DNA of 64,000 nucleotides from assembly GCA_933228895.1 (NCBI GenBank), contig OW121851.1, positions 113,605,271 through 113,669,270 of the forward strand. The letters run 5' to 3'. This DNA is from Platycnemis pennipes (Eukaryota > Arthropoda > Insecta > Odonata > Platycnemididae). The number at the start of each line of letters is the position of its first letter. Position 1 is the first letter of the stretch. The notes beneath the pieces were generated by a model. It was not told where the DNA came from. It worked only from the letters and a program-made list of their open reading frames with translations, and did no database searches. This document shows positions 1 through 11,680 of this stretch, piece by piece. The translations under genes and the position numbers were made by a program.

Positions 1-149
1 TCTCTCAGGATTAAGCTAAGAGAAAAGTAGGGCTGAACAGTCCAATATAAGCATAAATGTTGAATCTCCTGAAATTCCGAGGATCTGACTATATCCATGA
101 AACCTTACCTCTAGCAGGAGTAAATAACTGCATCACGTGTTTTTTAAGG

Positions 150-480
150 TCGTCATCATCATAATGGGTCAACATTCCTAGGGTTGGTTTGACGCAGCTT
201 TCCACTCGATTCTTCTATCAGCCAACCTCTTCATAATGACGTAATTCCTCTCTTTTACATCCTTCACAACCTTTTCCATGCATCACATACAAGGCCTGCC
301 TTTTCCATTCTTCCCGTTCACTTTTCCCCCGACGATTGTCTTCATCAGAACATCGTGACTTCAAAAACAGCCGATTAAGTTGTCCCGCGTTATATTTAGA
401 GTTTTCAGCATAATTATCTTTTATCCCATTTCATGGTCAACATCGCTTATATCGGCAGAGGTCAATAATGTTTTTCAGGT
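150..480 (-). mobile_element. RTE-type LINE 3' end, decayed
   Basis: Read on the minus strand this is the 3' end of the same LINE family seen at 17880-18290 and 49053-49665: the coding part for the last residues of the reverse transcriptase, then the shared tail ending in a GAT-rich repeat (CATCATCATAAT at 153-164 on the plus strand). The region to about 930 may be a more decayed continuation, since short stretches resemble the upstream part of the 49-kb copy. No frame is open for long, so it is dead. Family assignment is from memory of arthropod RTE-like endonuclease/reverse transcriptase proteins. Confidence 0.7.
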
Positions 481-930
481 AAGATTATTATCGGCGTAAT
501 ATCATTCTGTGTGTATTTTTATCTGCAGAAAACTTAAACGCATTCCAATGCCTCACATTTTCCAAATACACCAAATCACATTTAAATCATTCATTTGTCT
601 TCCTCCTACGGTTTCGTATTCTTCATATCTTCCGTCGCCACATTCAACTATTCCCCTCGCTTCTATATTCTACCTTCCTAATGTGATCCACTGCGTCGTA
701 ACCTTCACATTTTCATCGCTCCATATAGCCGTTCCATCCACATACATTTTATTTTCTCAATTTCCTTCAGCAGTTTCCTATTCTCCTTTACCGATCCTAG
801 CATTTCTTTGTCTTCTCCATTTTACATCATTCATCTTACACCACACGGACATTTTACACTCCATCAATTTTTTTTCATCCACTTCCTGCAATTTCGAAAT
901 TTCAAGAATATATAACTGCTTATCGATTGC

Positions 931-1719
931 ATAGATTTTTCGTACATGATATCAATTCGAACAAATGTATTAACCCTATATAACGACAGAAAAATCAGAA
1001 CTCTTAGAATTAACAAAGTGTATTTGAGACAATTATAGTTGCATCACAAAATATCGGTTTCATCCCGCTACGAAAAATTTAAAAAAATACTAAAAACCGT
1101 CTGTGTTGATATTTTTTCTCCGTCCTGTATAATTTAACGAGAATTTCCAGCTAGCTCACCTGAAATTCCTTGGTTTCAATGAATAATCTTCCAAGCCAAT
1201 TCGGTTTCATTAAAAACTCTATCCGGATAAGAAATGTCTCCCCCTAGTTGTAATAGTATATTTAGAAAAAAAATGCATGCAATACGGTAGAAGACTTCTT
1301 TGTTCATACAACAATGAATGAAGAACAAATTATTTTCGCCTTCAGAGTCTAATATGAACGGAGCAAATTTCAGCGCAATGGCATACGAATTCGAATTGGA
1401 TATAGAAGGTTTTTATGAAGTTCAAATTGGATTAAGAAGGAGATAAACTGCCCCACTTTGACATTAAATATCCGTCACGATAATAATGCTTCGAGCGTCG
1501 ATAAGAAATAATCACAGATGTGAAATAAAAAAAATATGGCGACCGTACGGGTGGACAGATATTTGTGTTTAGAAAAAATAAAAAAGGATAATCTCTCTCG
1601 AAACAGCAAAGAAAGAGAATTTAATAATTTAAAACTTTGCTAAATATTCCGTGAAGAAGTTTAATTTCAATTATTCAAACAATATTTGCCCTATTTTTTT
1701 GGAATAAGCCATCTTATAG
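931..1719. other. AT-rich DNA, nothing recognised
   Basis: No open frame, repeat pair, hairpin or RNA signature was seen here. Confidence 0.5.
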
Positions 1720-1795
1720 GGTCATCATCATCATCATCATCAGCCAACAATCCTTAGATTGGTTTTACGCAGTTCTCCATTCGAATTTATTTCTA
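1720..1795 (-). mobile_element. RTE LINE 3'-terminal scrap with (TCA)n tail
   Basis: A run of TCA triplets (1722-1742) is followed by the reverse complement of the RTE tail, including the block read as AATCCTTAGATTGGTTTT. The triplet run is therefore probably the element's own 3' microsatellite tail, not an independent repeat. Confidence 0.65.
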
Positions 1796-2039
1796 TCTAA
1801 ACACTTCAATTTGACAAAAGCGGAGGTGCCCGTTGAAATTTAACGGGAGAAAGACATTTAATGAATAAATATTGTTTTGCGAAATTTTAGCATTTTTAGA
1901 AAACGAAGTGTGTTTTGGAGCTATTAACCTATCCATGTCTGTAATATAAATATGATTTTAAGCAAAGTAAGCAATAAATACTGCCAGTAATTGAATCTGG
2001 GCATTTAACTTGAAAATGGGAATGATAGGCCGAAGAACT

Positions 2040-2195
2040 TTCTCCGTCACCGACGAAACACAGTATGCTGATTTTCTCCCCGTGGATATTCACACCTGAA
2101 ACCATCTCCTGTGATCGCATCTTTCTCGAAGTAAACATAAAACGTACGGAAGGCGGTACGCAACCTTGCTTCATTCTTTCCTTTATGATGAATTC
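2040..2195 (-). pseudogene. RTE reverse transcriptase fragment (QGC to FADD region)
   Basis: The minus-strand frame open over 1929-2219 includes KQGC and VNIHGEKISILCFVGD. These match the RTE reverse transcriptase stretch around the RQGC...GEKISMLRFADD motifs. The catalytic FADD box reads FVGD here, so one of the two metal-binding aspartates is lost and the fragment is not functional. Its flanks show no further homology. It is an isolated remnant of the family at 12045-12235 and 20640-22670. Confidence 0.65.
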
Positions 2196-2739
2196 TTCAC
2201 TACTGACATATTTAATCACAGCTACTTGTTTTTCTATAAACTGTGGATACGCAGGTGGATACTTCGGTCAGGTCATCGAGCAAAAATTAAGAATATCATA
2301 TGATCAAAATACAAGCACTTGGTCTTTTCAATTCTCCTCTGCAACTTTTCGTTAAGAGCAGCACGATTCCGACGATATGCTTTACTCCACCCTACCTCCG
2401 ATCTCCGAAAAAGTCTCTCCTACCCAATTACTTATGTATTCTAAATTGTGCAAATGAATTTTGCTCTAGATCGCCTTCACCAAATAACTAACTTACCAAC
2501 CGAAATGTGAATCATTTCGCACCGGCTTAATTTATTTCGTCTAGTAACACACTGAGATCGAGATTGGATACCCGTTTCCTGTTAACCGCAGGACCAACTT
2601 ACTGAACAAACGGGACCAAATTACGGGTTAAGCACGGGTGAACCGGATGGGGAGAAAAGTAACGGAAGAGCTCTCCTTGTTCGCTGAGAAAAAAATTAGA
2701 ACCGTGCAAATGGTTTTCGACATGTGCGACGACGCTTCC

Positions 2740-3325
2740 AGTTATCACCTTGAGTATGCAGCCAGTGTATGGGATCCGAATGAATTAGGTTTGATCAGAG
2801 AACTAGACAGTGTACAGCGTAGAGCAGGTAGGTTCGTTAAAAGGTGTTACGATATGTTGAGTTAATGTTTCAGAATTAATACAAGAATTAGGGTGGGAAT
2901 CATTATCAGAGCGTAGGTTAAAGTACAGGTTAAATCTATTAGAGAAATTTAAATCGGATATCTTTACTGAAGATGCTAGGCACATATTAAAACACCAGAG
3001 TATTGTGCTGGATTCGACCAGATAAATAAGATTAGAGAGATAGATTGTCGTACTGATTCAAAATGGCATTTTTCCCCCGTACTACAAGAGAACAGAATAG
3101 GCCGCATAGAAAAGGGGTAGGTAGGGGAAATATTTTAGAGGTAGTCTGTAGTGCATGGTGCATATATTAATCCCTTAAATACTATAGATACTAACAATCT
3201 AGTTGCATGAGACCCTATAATTGCTTGTCTGCATGCCGGTAGTGCATGCTTGGTGATCTTCACCTCCTGCCACACACCCTCGCGGTGGTTTGCAGGGTAT
3301 CGTGTAGATGTAGGTGTAGATCACG
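2740..3325 (+). mobile_element. CR1/L2/Jockey-group LINE 3' end, copy A
   Basis: An open frame to 2865 encodes the C-terminal reverse-transcriptase landmark HLEYAASVWDP...SVQRRAGRFVKRCYD. The reading continues in another frame with ELGWESLSERRLKYRLNLLE after a frameshift near 2862. It runs into an untranslated tail with the block CTGCCACACACC...GGTTTGCAGGGTAT and a terminal (TGTAGA)-like repeat. The match to the 29-kb copy covers protein and tail. It is 5'-truncated and frameshifted, hence dead. Assignment to the CR1/L2/Jockey group is from motif recognition only. Confidence 0.75.
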
Positions 3326-3594
3326 GGCCTCCTCCTGAGACTTAAAACATAAAGCTATATATGACTGGTGAGAGCAATGATCACCAGTTGATACTCCCGC
3401 GACTTGTAAAATTCCGATGTATGAAGTGAACGATACATGTATGAATAATGTATGAGTAAAGGGGGGGATAAATCCTTTCTCTGTGCTGCATACGATTTCT
3501 CAGGAAGATATAGCGTTAACCCGAAAATCAAGAAGTATAATACTATCATATAATAAGTATAATAAAATCAAGAAGTATCAATACTATACTACAA

Positions 3595-3920
3595 TCAAAG
3601 TCAAAAATCACAAAATTAGAGAAATAGACGGCCGAACTGACAGATTCAAAATGTCCCTTTTTCCTCGTACTATTAGGGATATGAATAACGGTAAATGTAT
3701 TTAGTACGAGTGTAGCAATGGATAACATTGGTATCTGCATGTTGGTATAAGGACTTAAAGCTAACCCAACTAACAGCATGTTTTTGAATGTATGCTTTGC
3801 TATTTTAATTTTTAATTACAAATTTTGTACATGATATGTAGTGCATGTTTGGTGAGAGTTCACCCCCTGCCACACACCTTTATGGTGGCTTGCAGGGTAT
3901 TATGTAGATGTAGATGTTTA
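3595..3920 (+). mobile_element. CR1/L2/Jockey-group LINE 3' end, copy B
   Basis: Starts within the last codons of the LINE ORF (TDRFKMSLFPRTIRDMN, stop at 3702-3704) and continues through the same 3' UTR as the 29-kb copy, to the CTGCCACACACC block and a GTAGATGTAGATG end. It lies only about 270 bp from copy A in the same orientation. Independent insertions or a local duplication could explain that. Confidence 0.75.
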
Positions 3921-4199
3921 CTTCTCTCCCTCTGATATTCCATCATTACTAATATTACTATCACACGGTTCATTATTAATTCTCCAAGATAATTTTTTTA
4001 GCAAAAGGTCATCTTGATGACCTACCATCCCCTGCCACACGCCAGGGCTCATTGAGTGAAATGCAGGTGTACAGGAGATTTAGATAAATTATGAATAAGC
4101 AGCTAGATGCCTGTTTTAACGGCTTCTTTTTCTGAGGTTGAAAGAGAAATTTTTCCTTGGAGGAAAGGGGTAGTCGTCCTCCCCCATGCATTAACCCTG

Positions 4200-6150
4200 A
4201 ACCTGCGGTCGTAAACTTGGATAGACCGTTGACCTATCTTCTCCCTCCTTTTGGAGACGAGCCAAAAAGTCCCCCGCCGTCATGACGAAGAAAAAGTGCG
4301 CAAATATCGGGATATACACGCATTAAATTGGTTGATGTATTGATCTTCACGGAAATTTTCTACCAAGAGCTGGAACAAAAATCAGGTGACGTATTTTCGT
4401 AGTGAAAAACAACGGGGGTAGGAAAAAAATGGTGCTCGTGGAATCTTGGCCTCGTATCCAGACTCAATTCGTTTTGTCCGGGAAAACAGGGATCTCAGTT
4501 TGATAGAGTACTGTTTTTTTACGCGCTTCGCCAAGACCGATCCAATCTTTACTCCTTTTTTTCTTCTTCACGGCGACTTATTTCATAACAACGGAGGTCG
4601 GGAATGACTCCAAAACCACCGCTCTAAAAACCGCTTCTCCCTTAGATTCAATTTTTTTCATCCCTTTTACTTTTTCATACATACGTCCGAACCGAGAATG
4701 TGTTTCCATTACTCGTGATATTCATGCGGACTGTTATTTTGGTCATAAGTAATGGTCAGCGTCTTACAAAATTCGTCTTCAGCATTAGATTACTCTAATA
4801 ATTATTCTCAAACATTACTTCGTAATACCCGCGCAAAATGCATAAACCGATGGAGAGAAAATTACCTTTATCCTGATATTACCTATTTTTCACCTTCATC
4901 TTGATATTTTATTGAATATCTTAAAAGTCATTTAGAACGTTACCGATTCCCTAATTTGATTCCCTATTTGATGAAATTTAGATATAAAATCGAGAGTAAA
5001 ATCAAAGTCAAAAAGATGGTCATCTAATGCATATCAGCGATTCAGACAATTCTTTACGCAGATAAAATGGGAATACGAATGAGTATCCATTAATTTAAGT
5101 AACAATGTTATGTGGATATTAAAATTTTTCTGTGATTCCTAATGATTATTCTTCTGTCATTAGACGATTGTGTACATACTACGAAACTATGAAAATCTAT
5201 CGGAGGACAATTCGTCCTCACCATATAGATTAGACCCAATACTTCTAAGGTCTTTGCTGAAATCAGGAAAATATGTTCACACCGTGGAAAACTCTAATGC
5301 CTCATGAAATGTGAGACTCGTGTACATATTAAAAGGATGAAAAGCAGTAAGACGAAAATTTTCAAAAAAATTAAGATAATGCAATCAGTATGGTGGTGAT
5401 GAAAAAAGCAGTGAATTGACAATTCTAAAACAGTGTATTGCAAAATAAGTTCAAATCTGGAATAAGCAAAGTTACTTAGGAGTATTTTTTTGTATTTACC
5501 CAAGTTTTATTCAGTGAAAATGACCTCTGCGATAAAACAAAAAATATAACCTTAATATGATTTTAAATCGAGTAGGAAAATTATGAAAGTATAAAGAATA
5601 AGTAATCCATTGAATAGCTTGAGAATAAATACCAATGTAAACATTCTGAAAAGAGTGCAAAGTCTCAGAACATACTTAAAACTAAAAAAAAATATCGCAG
5701 AGAAGCTCAAATGTGATCCTCTGGTCTGTGATAAAAAAAGCTGATCCATTAACCTCACGAAAGCCACGCCGTAAATTTTTTGTTTAATTCTCAGAAGACG
5801 TAGGTTATTGAAACAAAATAATCGCGTTTAGTGGCCCACGCCATGATCAAAATTAGATGTTTGAAAGGCAAATGTTCTCAACAGAAGACATTTGAAAAGA
5901 GCTGAAATATAATTCTAGATTACGTAGCTGCCGTGAAAAATTCTTATTTTAATTAAATACCCTAATATAGCTTTTTGCATCTCTAATATACGTATGAGAG
6001 TTAATATTTAGAAATGAATTGCTAAAATATTTTTTTTACATATTCCGTGTTTGTTCATTTGATGAATGGCGAAAAGGAGAAATCATTAAAATTCACTAAA
6101 AATTCCACTCTCGCAAAGCCTTTAGGGAGGAGTATGTGAAATAAGGTGCG
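4200..6150. other. AT-rich DNA, nothing recognised
   Basis: Only short spurious frames. A weak CR1-tail-like stretch (CCATCCCCTGCCACACGCC near 4026) precedes it. No gene or structured repeat was seen. Confidence 0.5.
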
Positions 6151-6173
6151 ACTGTAGTCACTCTAACATCAGT

Positions 6174-6433
6174 CAAACCTGTAGGCCTTTTTAAAGTACG
6201 CCTCCAGGAACACGAAAGAGCTATTAAAAATTAATAAAAGCCGAATCTATGCAAATATAGAACACTATTTTATCGATCCAACACTTGGAAGAATTCTACT
6301 TGCAAGGGGAGAAATTAATTTCTGATGTGACCCAGAATTTATTAAGTAGGATATACAAAAAGCAAAAATAACTCATAACATCAACAAAGAAGATGCACTT
6401 AACAGCATTTTGAATCGAATTATTCAATTTTGA
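6174..6433 (+). pseudogene. Penelope-like element GIY-YIG endonuclease remnant
   Basis: Three frame segments read QTCRPF, then KVRLQEHERAIKN, then SRIYANIEHYFIDP...GRILLARGEIN. The last reads on through two stops to NINKEDALNSILNRIIQF. This order resembles the C-terminal GIY-YIG nuclease of Penelope-like elements: a Q-T-G-R helix, an EH..AIKN helix, an S..A.EH segment, then a basic tail ending near an I-W-x-P motif. At least one frameshift near 6192 and stops at 6230-6235, 6322-6324 and 6346-6348 make it a pseudogene. It is the only PLE protein trace I can see in the window. The call rests on short motifs, so confidence is moderate. Confidence 0.5.
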
Positions 6434-6704
6434 AAAATTAGAAGATATAAATGCAGACAATCTGTTCACATAGACAGAGGTTTCGGGGTTGTCTGGAAAT
6501 AAATACTGAACGAGGCTAATAAATAATTATCAATTTATTTTTCTATGTACATCCCTCCCTTAGCCACATACTCATGATACCGTTTGTAAAGCCGCAGGAG
6601 CGCCATGACTACCAGAATGATTTTCAGAACTTTGTCACATTCACTTCAATCTATTCCACATCATTAAAACTCTCCCTCTTGAGTGCATGGGGTCGGAACC
6701 GAAA

Positions 6705-6905
6705 TCACTTTTTATTTATTTATATTCCATTACCACCGAAAACAGCACATTTGGCCTTTACATAGGGGTATTAACAATTTAACAACTGACAGGAACACAC
6801 ATCCATGTCCTGAGTGGTGAAAAAACCCACTCAGGCGGGACTCGAACGCGCGACCCTAAGATTAGCAGGCGAGGACTTAACCACGCTGCCACCGGAGCCG
6901 ACTAT
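6705..6905 (-). mobile_element. tRNA-Ser-like SINE
   Basis: The minus strand begins with a tRNA-related head: an A-box-like TGGCAGCGTGGTTAAG, an anticodon-loop-like CTGCTAATC (GCT, serine type) and a B box GCGTTCGAGTCCCGCC (plus positions about 6835-6850). An unrelated body and an A-rich AAATAAATAAAAA tail near 6705-6720 follow. This is the normal layout of a tRNA-derived SINE. No clear target duplication was found. Confidence 0.7.
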
Positions 6906-7090
6906 GTTTATACACGTTGTCGTTAGATGGAAACGAAAAATGAATTTTATTGAAAAAGTAATGTTCTAACCAGAGCAATTCACTCATAAATTAAAAATTA
7001 AAATGCGCACAAGGTGATGCCCACCGAACGAGCTGCGTTCAGGATATCTACGTCATCCACCTCCCCTCTTTGGCTGTTTTTGCGAAGAAC

Positions 7091-7134
7091 GGGAGGGGAG
7101 TGGAGGGGGGGGGATGGGATGGGATGTGATGGGA
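7091..7134 (+). repeat. G-rich run with GGGAT repeats
   Basis: A run of nine G residues is followed by imperfect GGGAT/GGGATGTGAT units. It is a short simple repeat with no visible link to a gene. Confidence 0.6.
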
Positions 7135-7399
7135 GCTCTGCCTGCACAGATCCTGTAAATAAACAACTGAACAGCGAAGTATTTACAAGTATATTTGGTC
7201 GTGACTAAAAGTGCGCTTAAGTTTATTTGCTTTTTCACAAATTACAATGCATTCGAATACGCAGTGCCTTTCGAAATACCCTTCAGGGAGTCCAACAATC
7301 ACTTCCACTGGCGGAATCAGCTGTGTGTCCTCCTATTGTAGAAGGAGGCCGAAGGATATGGAGAAGAAAAAAGACATTGCTATATCGAATGAACTAGAC

Positions 7400-7699
7400 C
7401 AGTGATGGGCATGTGGGCCAGATGCGGCACCCTGAAACGTTCTATCCGGCCCGCGAGGCATTATTCCTAATTCCAGTTCGATACAAATTATGAGAAACTT
7501 TTGGAAATGCAGTCACAGTTTCATTCATCACATTCTCCTTCATAATCTTTCAGTCATTAAGAGGACTTGGCAACACCAAATGCACAAGAATTTTGTGAAA
7601 TGTATAATTTTTATTTTTTAGTAAATTATATTGGCCCGCCTAAATTTTTTTTTCCTATCCTTTGGCCCCCCTCTTTAAAAAAAAGTTTCCCCATCACTG
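7400..7699. mobile_element. hAT-type MITE, 300 bp
   Basis: Terminal inverted repeats CAGTGATGGG... and ...CCCATCACTG bound the element. The flanks AACTAGAC and TACTAGAC match at 7 of 8 bases, which fits the 8-bp target duplication of hAT transposons. The interior holds GGCCCGC motifs near both ends, common in hAT MITEs, and no transposase frame, so it would need an enzyme in trans. Boundaries are exact to a base or two. Confidence 0.85.
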
Positions 7700-7709
7700 T
7701 ACTAGACTC

Positions 7710-8765
7710 TGTGTGTTCTGTGTTGTGTTTGTAGATTTTGAATGCGGATAAATAATTACAGTATCTTTAGGTACGACAATCGATCTCTATTCATGCACCA
7801 CTTATGCAGTGTCAAGGGATAACTGTGTGTGCAGAGTCAGTTTCCAATTCAAATTGATGATGAAAATTTAATCTCGCTAGCCTCCATTTCCAAATAAACA
7901 AGTGCATTTGCCGATACCATACGTAGAGAGAAGCTTCAGTAAAACATTATTTGAGATTTTAAGTAATTTCTTTGGAAAAATAACGCTTTCCTTTGTATCT
8001 CATTCAGTTCCGGAATCCAATCTATTGTTGTTGGATTCCGAATGCTAGATGCCTTCCCAAGATGAGGCCTTACTCATGCGAGATAACGTTTTTTTTCTAT
8101 TTTGGCGCACAACCCTGTCGCGATTCTCTTATGAATTTCCATCTCACACATTTTGAACTAAATGCGTGACAACGGATCCTTTCTCCCTTTCCCTACCTAC
8201 CTACACGTCACAGAAATGTGCTCGTATCATTGGAATATTCTCATGACCATATGAATTCTTTCCCCTGTTTCATACTTGTTAACCGTAAGAGTTCATAATT
8301 TTTATCAATAATGGAATATTTCTAGCATGTTCTCCATACTATCAGAATTTCATTTTAATTACTAGTCATATTTCCTAAGATTATTTCTACCCAGCTCTTC
8401 ACTCGATTCCTCTAGTTTCTCATTATTTGGAATATTTTAATGATATTCACATGGAAGGAATATTAATGTTATCATTATATTGAACAAATTTTGTTCGTAA
8501 ACTATATTCTATTTCTCATTTATTCACGCATAAGTACGTCGTCGAAACCCAATGTCGGAAACCTTAACATTTTTTGTGAATTCCGTCTATTGAAACTAAA
8601 TTTTTTCTCCTTGACTGCTTCCACCAGACTATGTCACCTCGATGCATGGACGATTTAAGTCTTTCCGTATTTTCTTAAGTTTTCATCGAGCATCTTATTT
8701 CTCCCGATATTGTTAGAACGTCTTTTTTTATTATATCGTTCTGTACGTTTGAAATTTTGAACCCT
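7710..8765. other. AT-rich DNA, nothing recognised
   Basis: No frame, repeat pair or RNA-like structure was seen. Confidence 0.5.
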
Positions 8766-8789
8766 GGAATCCCTCGAACAATACCTTGT

Positions 8790-9135
8790 TCGTCAAATAT
8801 TTTAATCCTCGAATCCCTAGAATTATACCGCGTTTTTCGAATCTTTGAATCATCGAAGTCATCGAGTTACACGTCGAATCTGAATCCTTAAATATCCGAG
8901 TCATTTACATCATCAACAGACGAAACTCCTTGCGTTCGTTTCAATTCAATTTTAAAATTGAAAACGGGCAGTCAAATTGAATGGAAAGGAAGGGCATGGA
9001 TTTTTGTCCGCTGAGGATGTAATTGACTCGGATTTTTAAGGATTTGGTTTCGAGGTGGAACTCGATGGATTCTAGGATTCAAAGATTCGACGAACGAGGT
9101 ATTATACGAGGGATTTGAGGATGAATTTGATTTCA
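8790..9135. repeat. Fold-back element with ~165-bp arms
   Basis: The left half (8794-8954) and right half (8955-9133) are imperfect reverse complements that meet at the palindrome CAATTTTAAAATTG (8948-8961). Matching blocks include AATCCTCGAATCCCT against AGGGATTTGAGGATG, and ATCTTTGAATCATCGA against TCTAGGATTCAAAGAT. The left arm carries short direct subrepeats of the GAATCCCTCGAA type, extending to about 8768. No protein frame and no clear TSD. Confidence 0.75.
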
Positions 9136-10190
9136 AGTTCGCTGGTGCTATAAATAATAACAGTTTCTTTCCACTGATTTTAGAATATAGACGTAGGAGG
9201 TCTGGAGTCAACGTGAGGCATTCCAAACTTTAACAGTTTCATTTGCATGTAACTTGGATTTCTAGCCGGTACATAATGTTCAACATGTGCTACTTTAATC
9301 ACGAAATAATTGAGTAAGGATCGGGGTGCTTTGTCCTAAATACAATCAAATCTTAAAAAATTCTTCTTCCACAAAATGACTTTCCCCATACAGTCCTATT
9401 CTTTCAAAATTAGCATTCAAACACGAATGTTAAGTTATTCTTTACTTAAAATATTGGTTACATGGATACATCGCTGTAGTTCTAGAAGTGTTCCGTCGTA
9501 AAGGAAACAGCTTTGATTGCTTTCAAGCATTTAATGTACCTTTGTCCGACTTATAACTTTCCATAGTTTTTTCACGTTTTATAAGTGGATGCCATCCCTG
9601 AAATATATATCTTCAGCATGGTAATTCGGATTCAGTTGTTGCACACTGATGTACAGTAAGGCAAGAATTGTCAAGTTGTCAGCAGATATGTTAGTCTTTC
9701 TGCCATGGCGAGTTCGCGGTTTAGAGTAACTGGATGTACCATAAATCAGAAACTAATTTCTGATTCATTGACACCTTACTGTTTACAGGATTTATTTTAA
9801 ACGTTTTTTTTTCGTTATATTCACTTAATGATAACGTCCAAACGAATACCAGTCTGTGCCAATGTTACACGTTGTTGTCAGTTGGTCCAACTCTTTCTCG
9901 CTCTACTTCAAGATTAAGGTTGAGGTGAATGTTGACGGCCCCTTAGCTGTAATTCGCCTTCCATGGATATGCACGAATTAACAAAACCAGGGTCCATCTA
10001 TATTTGCTCCTCATTTGCTTTTTCGGATTTCTCTACATTCCTGTCGGCCGCATCCCCCGATAAAGTAACTAACTGTTCACGTTTTTAAAATATGTAAGGG
10101 GAAAACTAACTCTGGAGTAAACTTTAAAAACAAGTCGGTGCAATGCAACTGGCCATGACTTTACACATGGGTTGGGACATAAGGTGGGAA
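9136..10190. other. AT-rich DNA with one small hairpin
   Basis: Nothing gene-like. A perfect 9-bp stem, AATCAGAAA with loop CTAA, lies at 9744-9765. A weak inverted pair (ACAGTAAGG near 9654 and CCTTACTGT near 9773) surrounds it. Confidence 0.5.
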
Positions 10191-10194
10191 GAAG

Positions 10195-10640
10195 AATTGA
10201 AAAGCGTTTGCTAGGAGGGCACCACGGATCTGTGAACGATCTCATAGGCGCGGTCACCGACACCTCCCACGGAAGAGGCCCTCCCGCCCCCTTCGAGTCG
10301 ATAATTCACCCTCGCGAGGCACCGCGTTGAGCACCACCGCGCAATAACCCCCGCCATCTCTCGTTGCCCATGGCAACCAACTTCTCCTCTCCTTACGAAT
10401 CCGCGAAGCCGGCTCTCATAAAGTCGCAAGAGGTATCGTTTTCCGGCCACAACATTGACTGGTATAACTGATTCCTCCTGTAACGAGGGCGGGAGAGCCC
10501 TTCCCGGAGGAGAGAAAGGGGGAACGGAAAAGGGAATCCCGGGATGCAATGAGGGGGAGGGGCGGAAGGAAGGCATTCGCACGGAATCCAGTGAGACACA
10601 ATCATCACCTTCTTCCACTAATCTCTTCGGCGAGCATTCC
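10195..10640. promoter_or_regulatory. CpG-rich island, possible regulatory or conserved region
   Basis: This block is clearly richer in G+C and in CpG than its AT-rich surroundings (for example GGCGCGGTCACCGACACC and CACCCTCGCGAGGCACCGCG), and I see no copy elsewhere in the window. Overlapping minus-strand frames of 61-135 codons exist but are low-complexity P/S/R-rich and match nothing I know; they follow from few AT-rich stops. It could be a promoter or enhancer of a gene outside the window, an exon, or a GC-rich transposon piece. Confidence 0.35.
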
Positions 10641-10949
10641 GGGTTTCGAATGGTCTAGCATTCACCGAAGTCTCATTGCAACGCTTAGAGGGATATGTCA
10701 TGGCAAACGCGAGAATGCCTCCGGTATGTCACTGAACTCACTCGAGAATTAGAAATTCCTCTATGGAAGACGGCTAAGCAGGTTATTCCCGGATATCCTC
10801 TTCTCATCCGCTCATCAGATATTTAATTAGCGATGGAACTCGAAATACGGAACGATCTATTTATATAATGGTTAAAATAGAAATAGTAAATGTAGAAATA
10901 AGCTACGCAACAAGAAAATTACTGAGACAGTAGAAGAGAATCGGTTGCA

Positions 10950-11120
10950 ATACATGGATCGATAACATGCCAGCCTAAATGCTGCCTGTCGAGAAAGTAC
11001 CACGTAAAGATCGAGAGTTCGAATACCACCTCGGGCATAGGTGTAGTATTTGCCTTAGGATTTAGTTTAGATTCAAGTTAGACTAGACTGATGTTGATTA
11101 TAACTGCAGTACATAGTTGT
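10950..11120 (+). mobile_element. tRNA-derived SINE, family S5, copy 1
   Basis: A B-box-like GAGAGTTCGAATACC (about 11013-11027) sits downstream of a tRNA-like head. It is followed by a body with GTTAGACTAGACTG, also present (GTAGACTAGACGG) after the tRNA-like head at 55030-55185. The head is degenerate. Confidence 0.5.
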
Positions 11121-11330
11121 TCGGAGGAGGCGATATACAGCTTAGATCATTTGCACTGGTCAGGATAGGTGAGTAATTAGGTAGTGGTAGGATTTTTTAT
11201 TGAATGGAGGAAACCCTGCATCGATAGTAGCCATTCTTAATGTTAGGCGCCAAGGGGGTCACGATTTAACGTCCCAACCGACGGGCGGAACGCTGAACCT
11301 AGAATGCTGTCTACACGGCACTTGTATTCT
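11121..11330 (-). mobile_element. SINE family S1, head-less copy
   Basis: Matches the body of the full S1 SINE at 21264-21599 in the same orientation, including GAGGCG...ATCATTTGC...GGATAGGTGAGT and the highly conserved GGCGCCAAGGGGG block (about 11247). The match stops after the GGCACTTG block, before the tRNA-like head, so the 5' end is missing. Confidence 0.75.
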
Positions 11331-11554
11331 TGTACTTGCATTATTTTGTTTATACTAATAGTTTAGTGTTATTTATAATTAACGTTTCACGTTCCCAATG
11401 AATCCATATCCAAAATTCTCTACAAGGAAGTAGAATTGCACTTCTTAGTTGCATATTAGTAGTGCCTAGTAAGACGAACTAGTATTTTTATAGGCCTGAT
11501 TCATTGCAAGTGTTAATTTATATCTCTCTGATTTCAAATGAATCTCTATATCTA

Positions 11555-11645
11555 TCAGCCTACTACCCTGCAAGTTACCTCGAGGGTGCTTGGCAGGGGA
11601 TGAGTTGTAACAATAAATGCACTACATACATGCACTAAATGCTGC
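11555..11645 (-). mobile_element. CR1-type LINE 3' tail, solo
   Basis: Reverse complement of the CR1-group tail: CTGCAAGTTACCTCGAGGGTGCTTGGCAGGGGATGA, then TAGTGCATG-like sequence. No coding part is attached. Confidence 0.7.
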
Positions 11646-11680
11646 TTATACTACCTACCCAATAGGATATTTCTAGAAAT

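Noticed and set aside
509..934. 141-codon plus-strand frame
   Set aside because: T/C-rich S/P/F/L product with no domain, beside and probably overlapping the antisense of a decayed RTE copy.
1722..1742. Independent (TCA)n microsatellite
   Set aside because: It joins directly to an RTE 3' end whose other copies also end in GAT repeats, so it is the LINE tail.
6835..6905. tRNA-Ser gene
   Set aside because: No acceptor stem can be formed, and the sequence runs into a SINE body with an A-rich tail.
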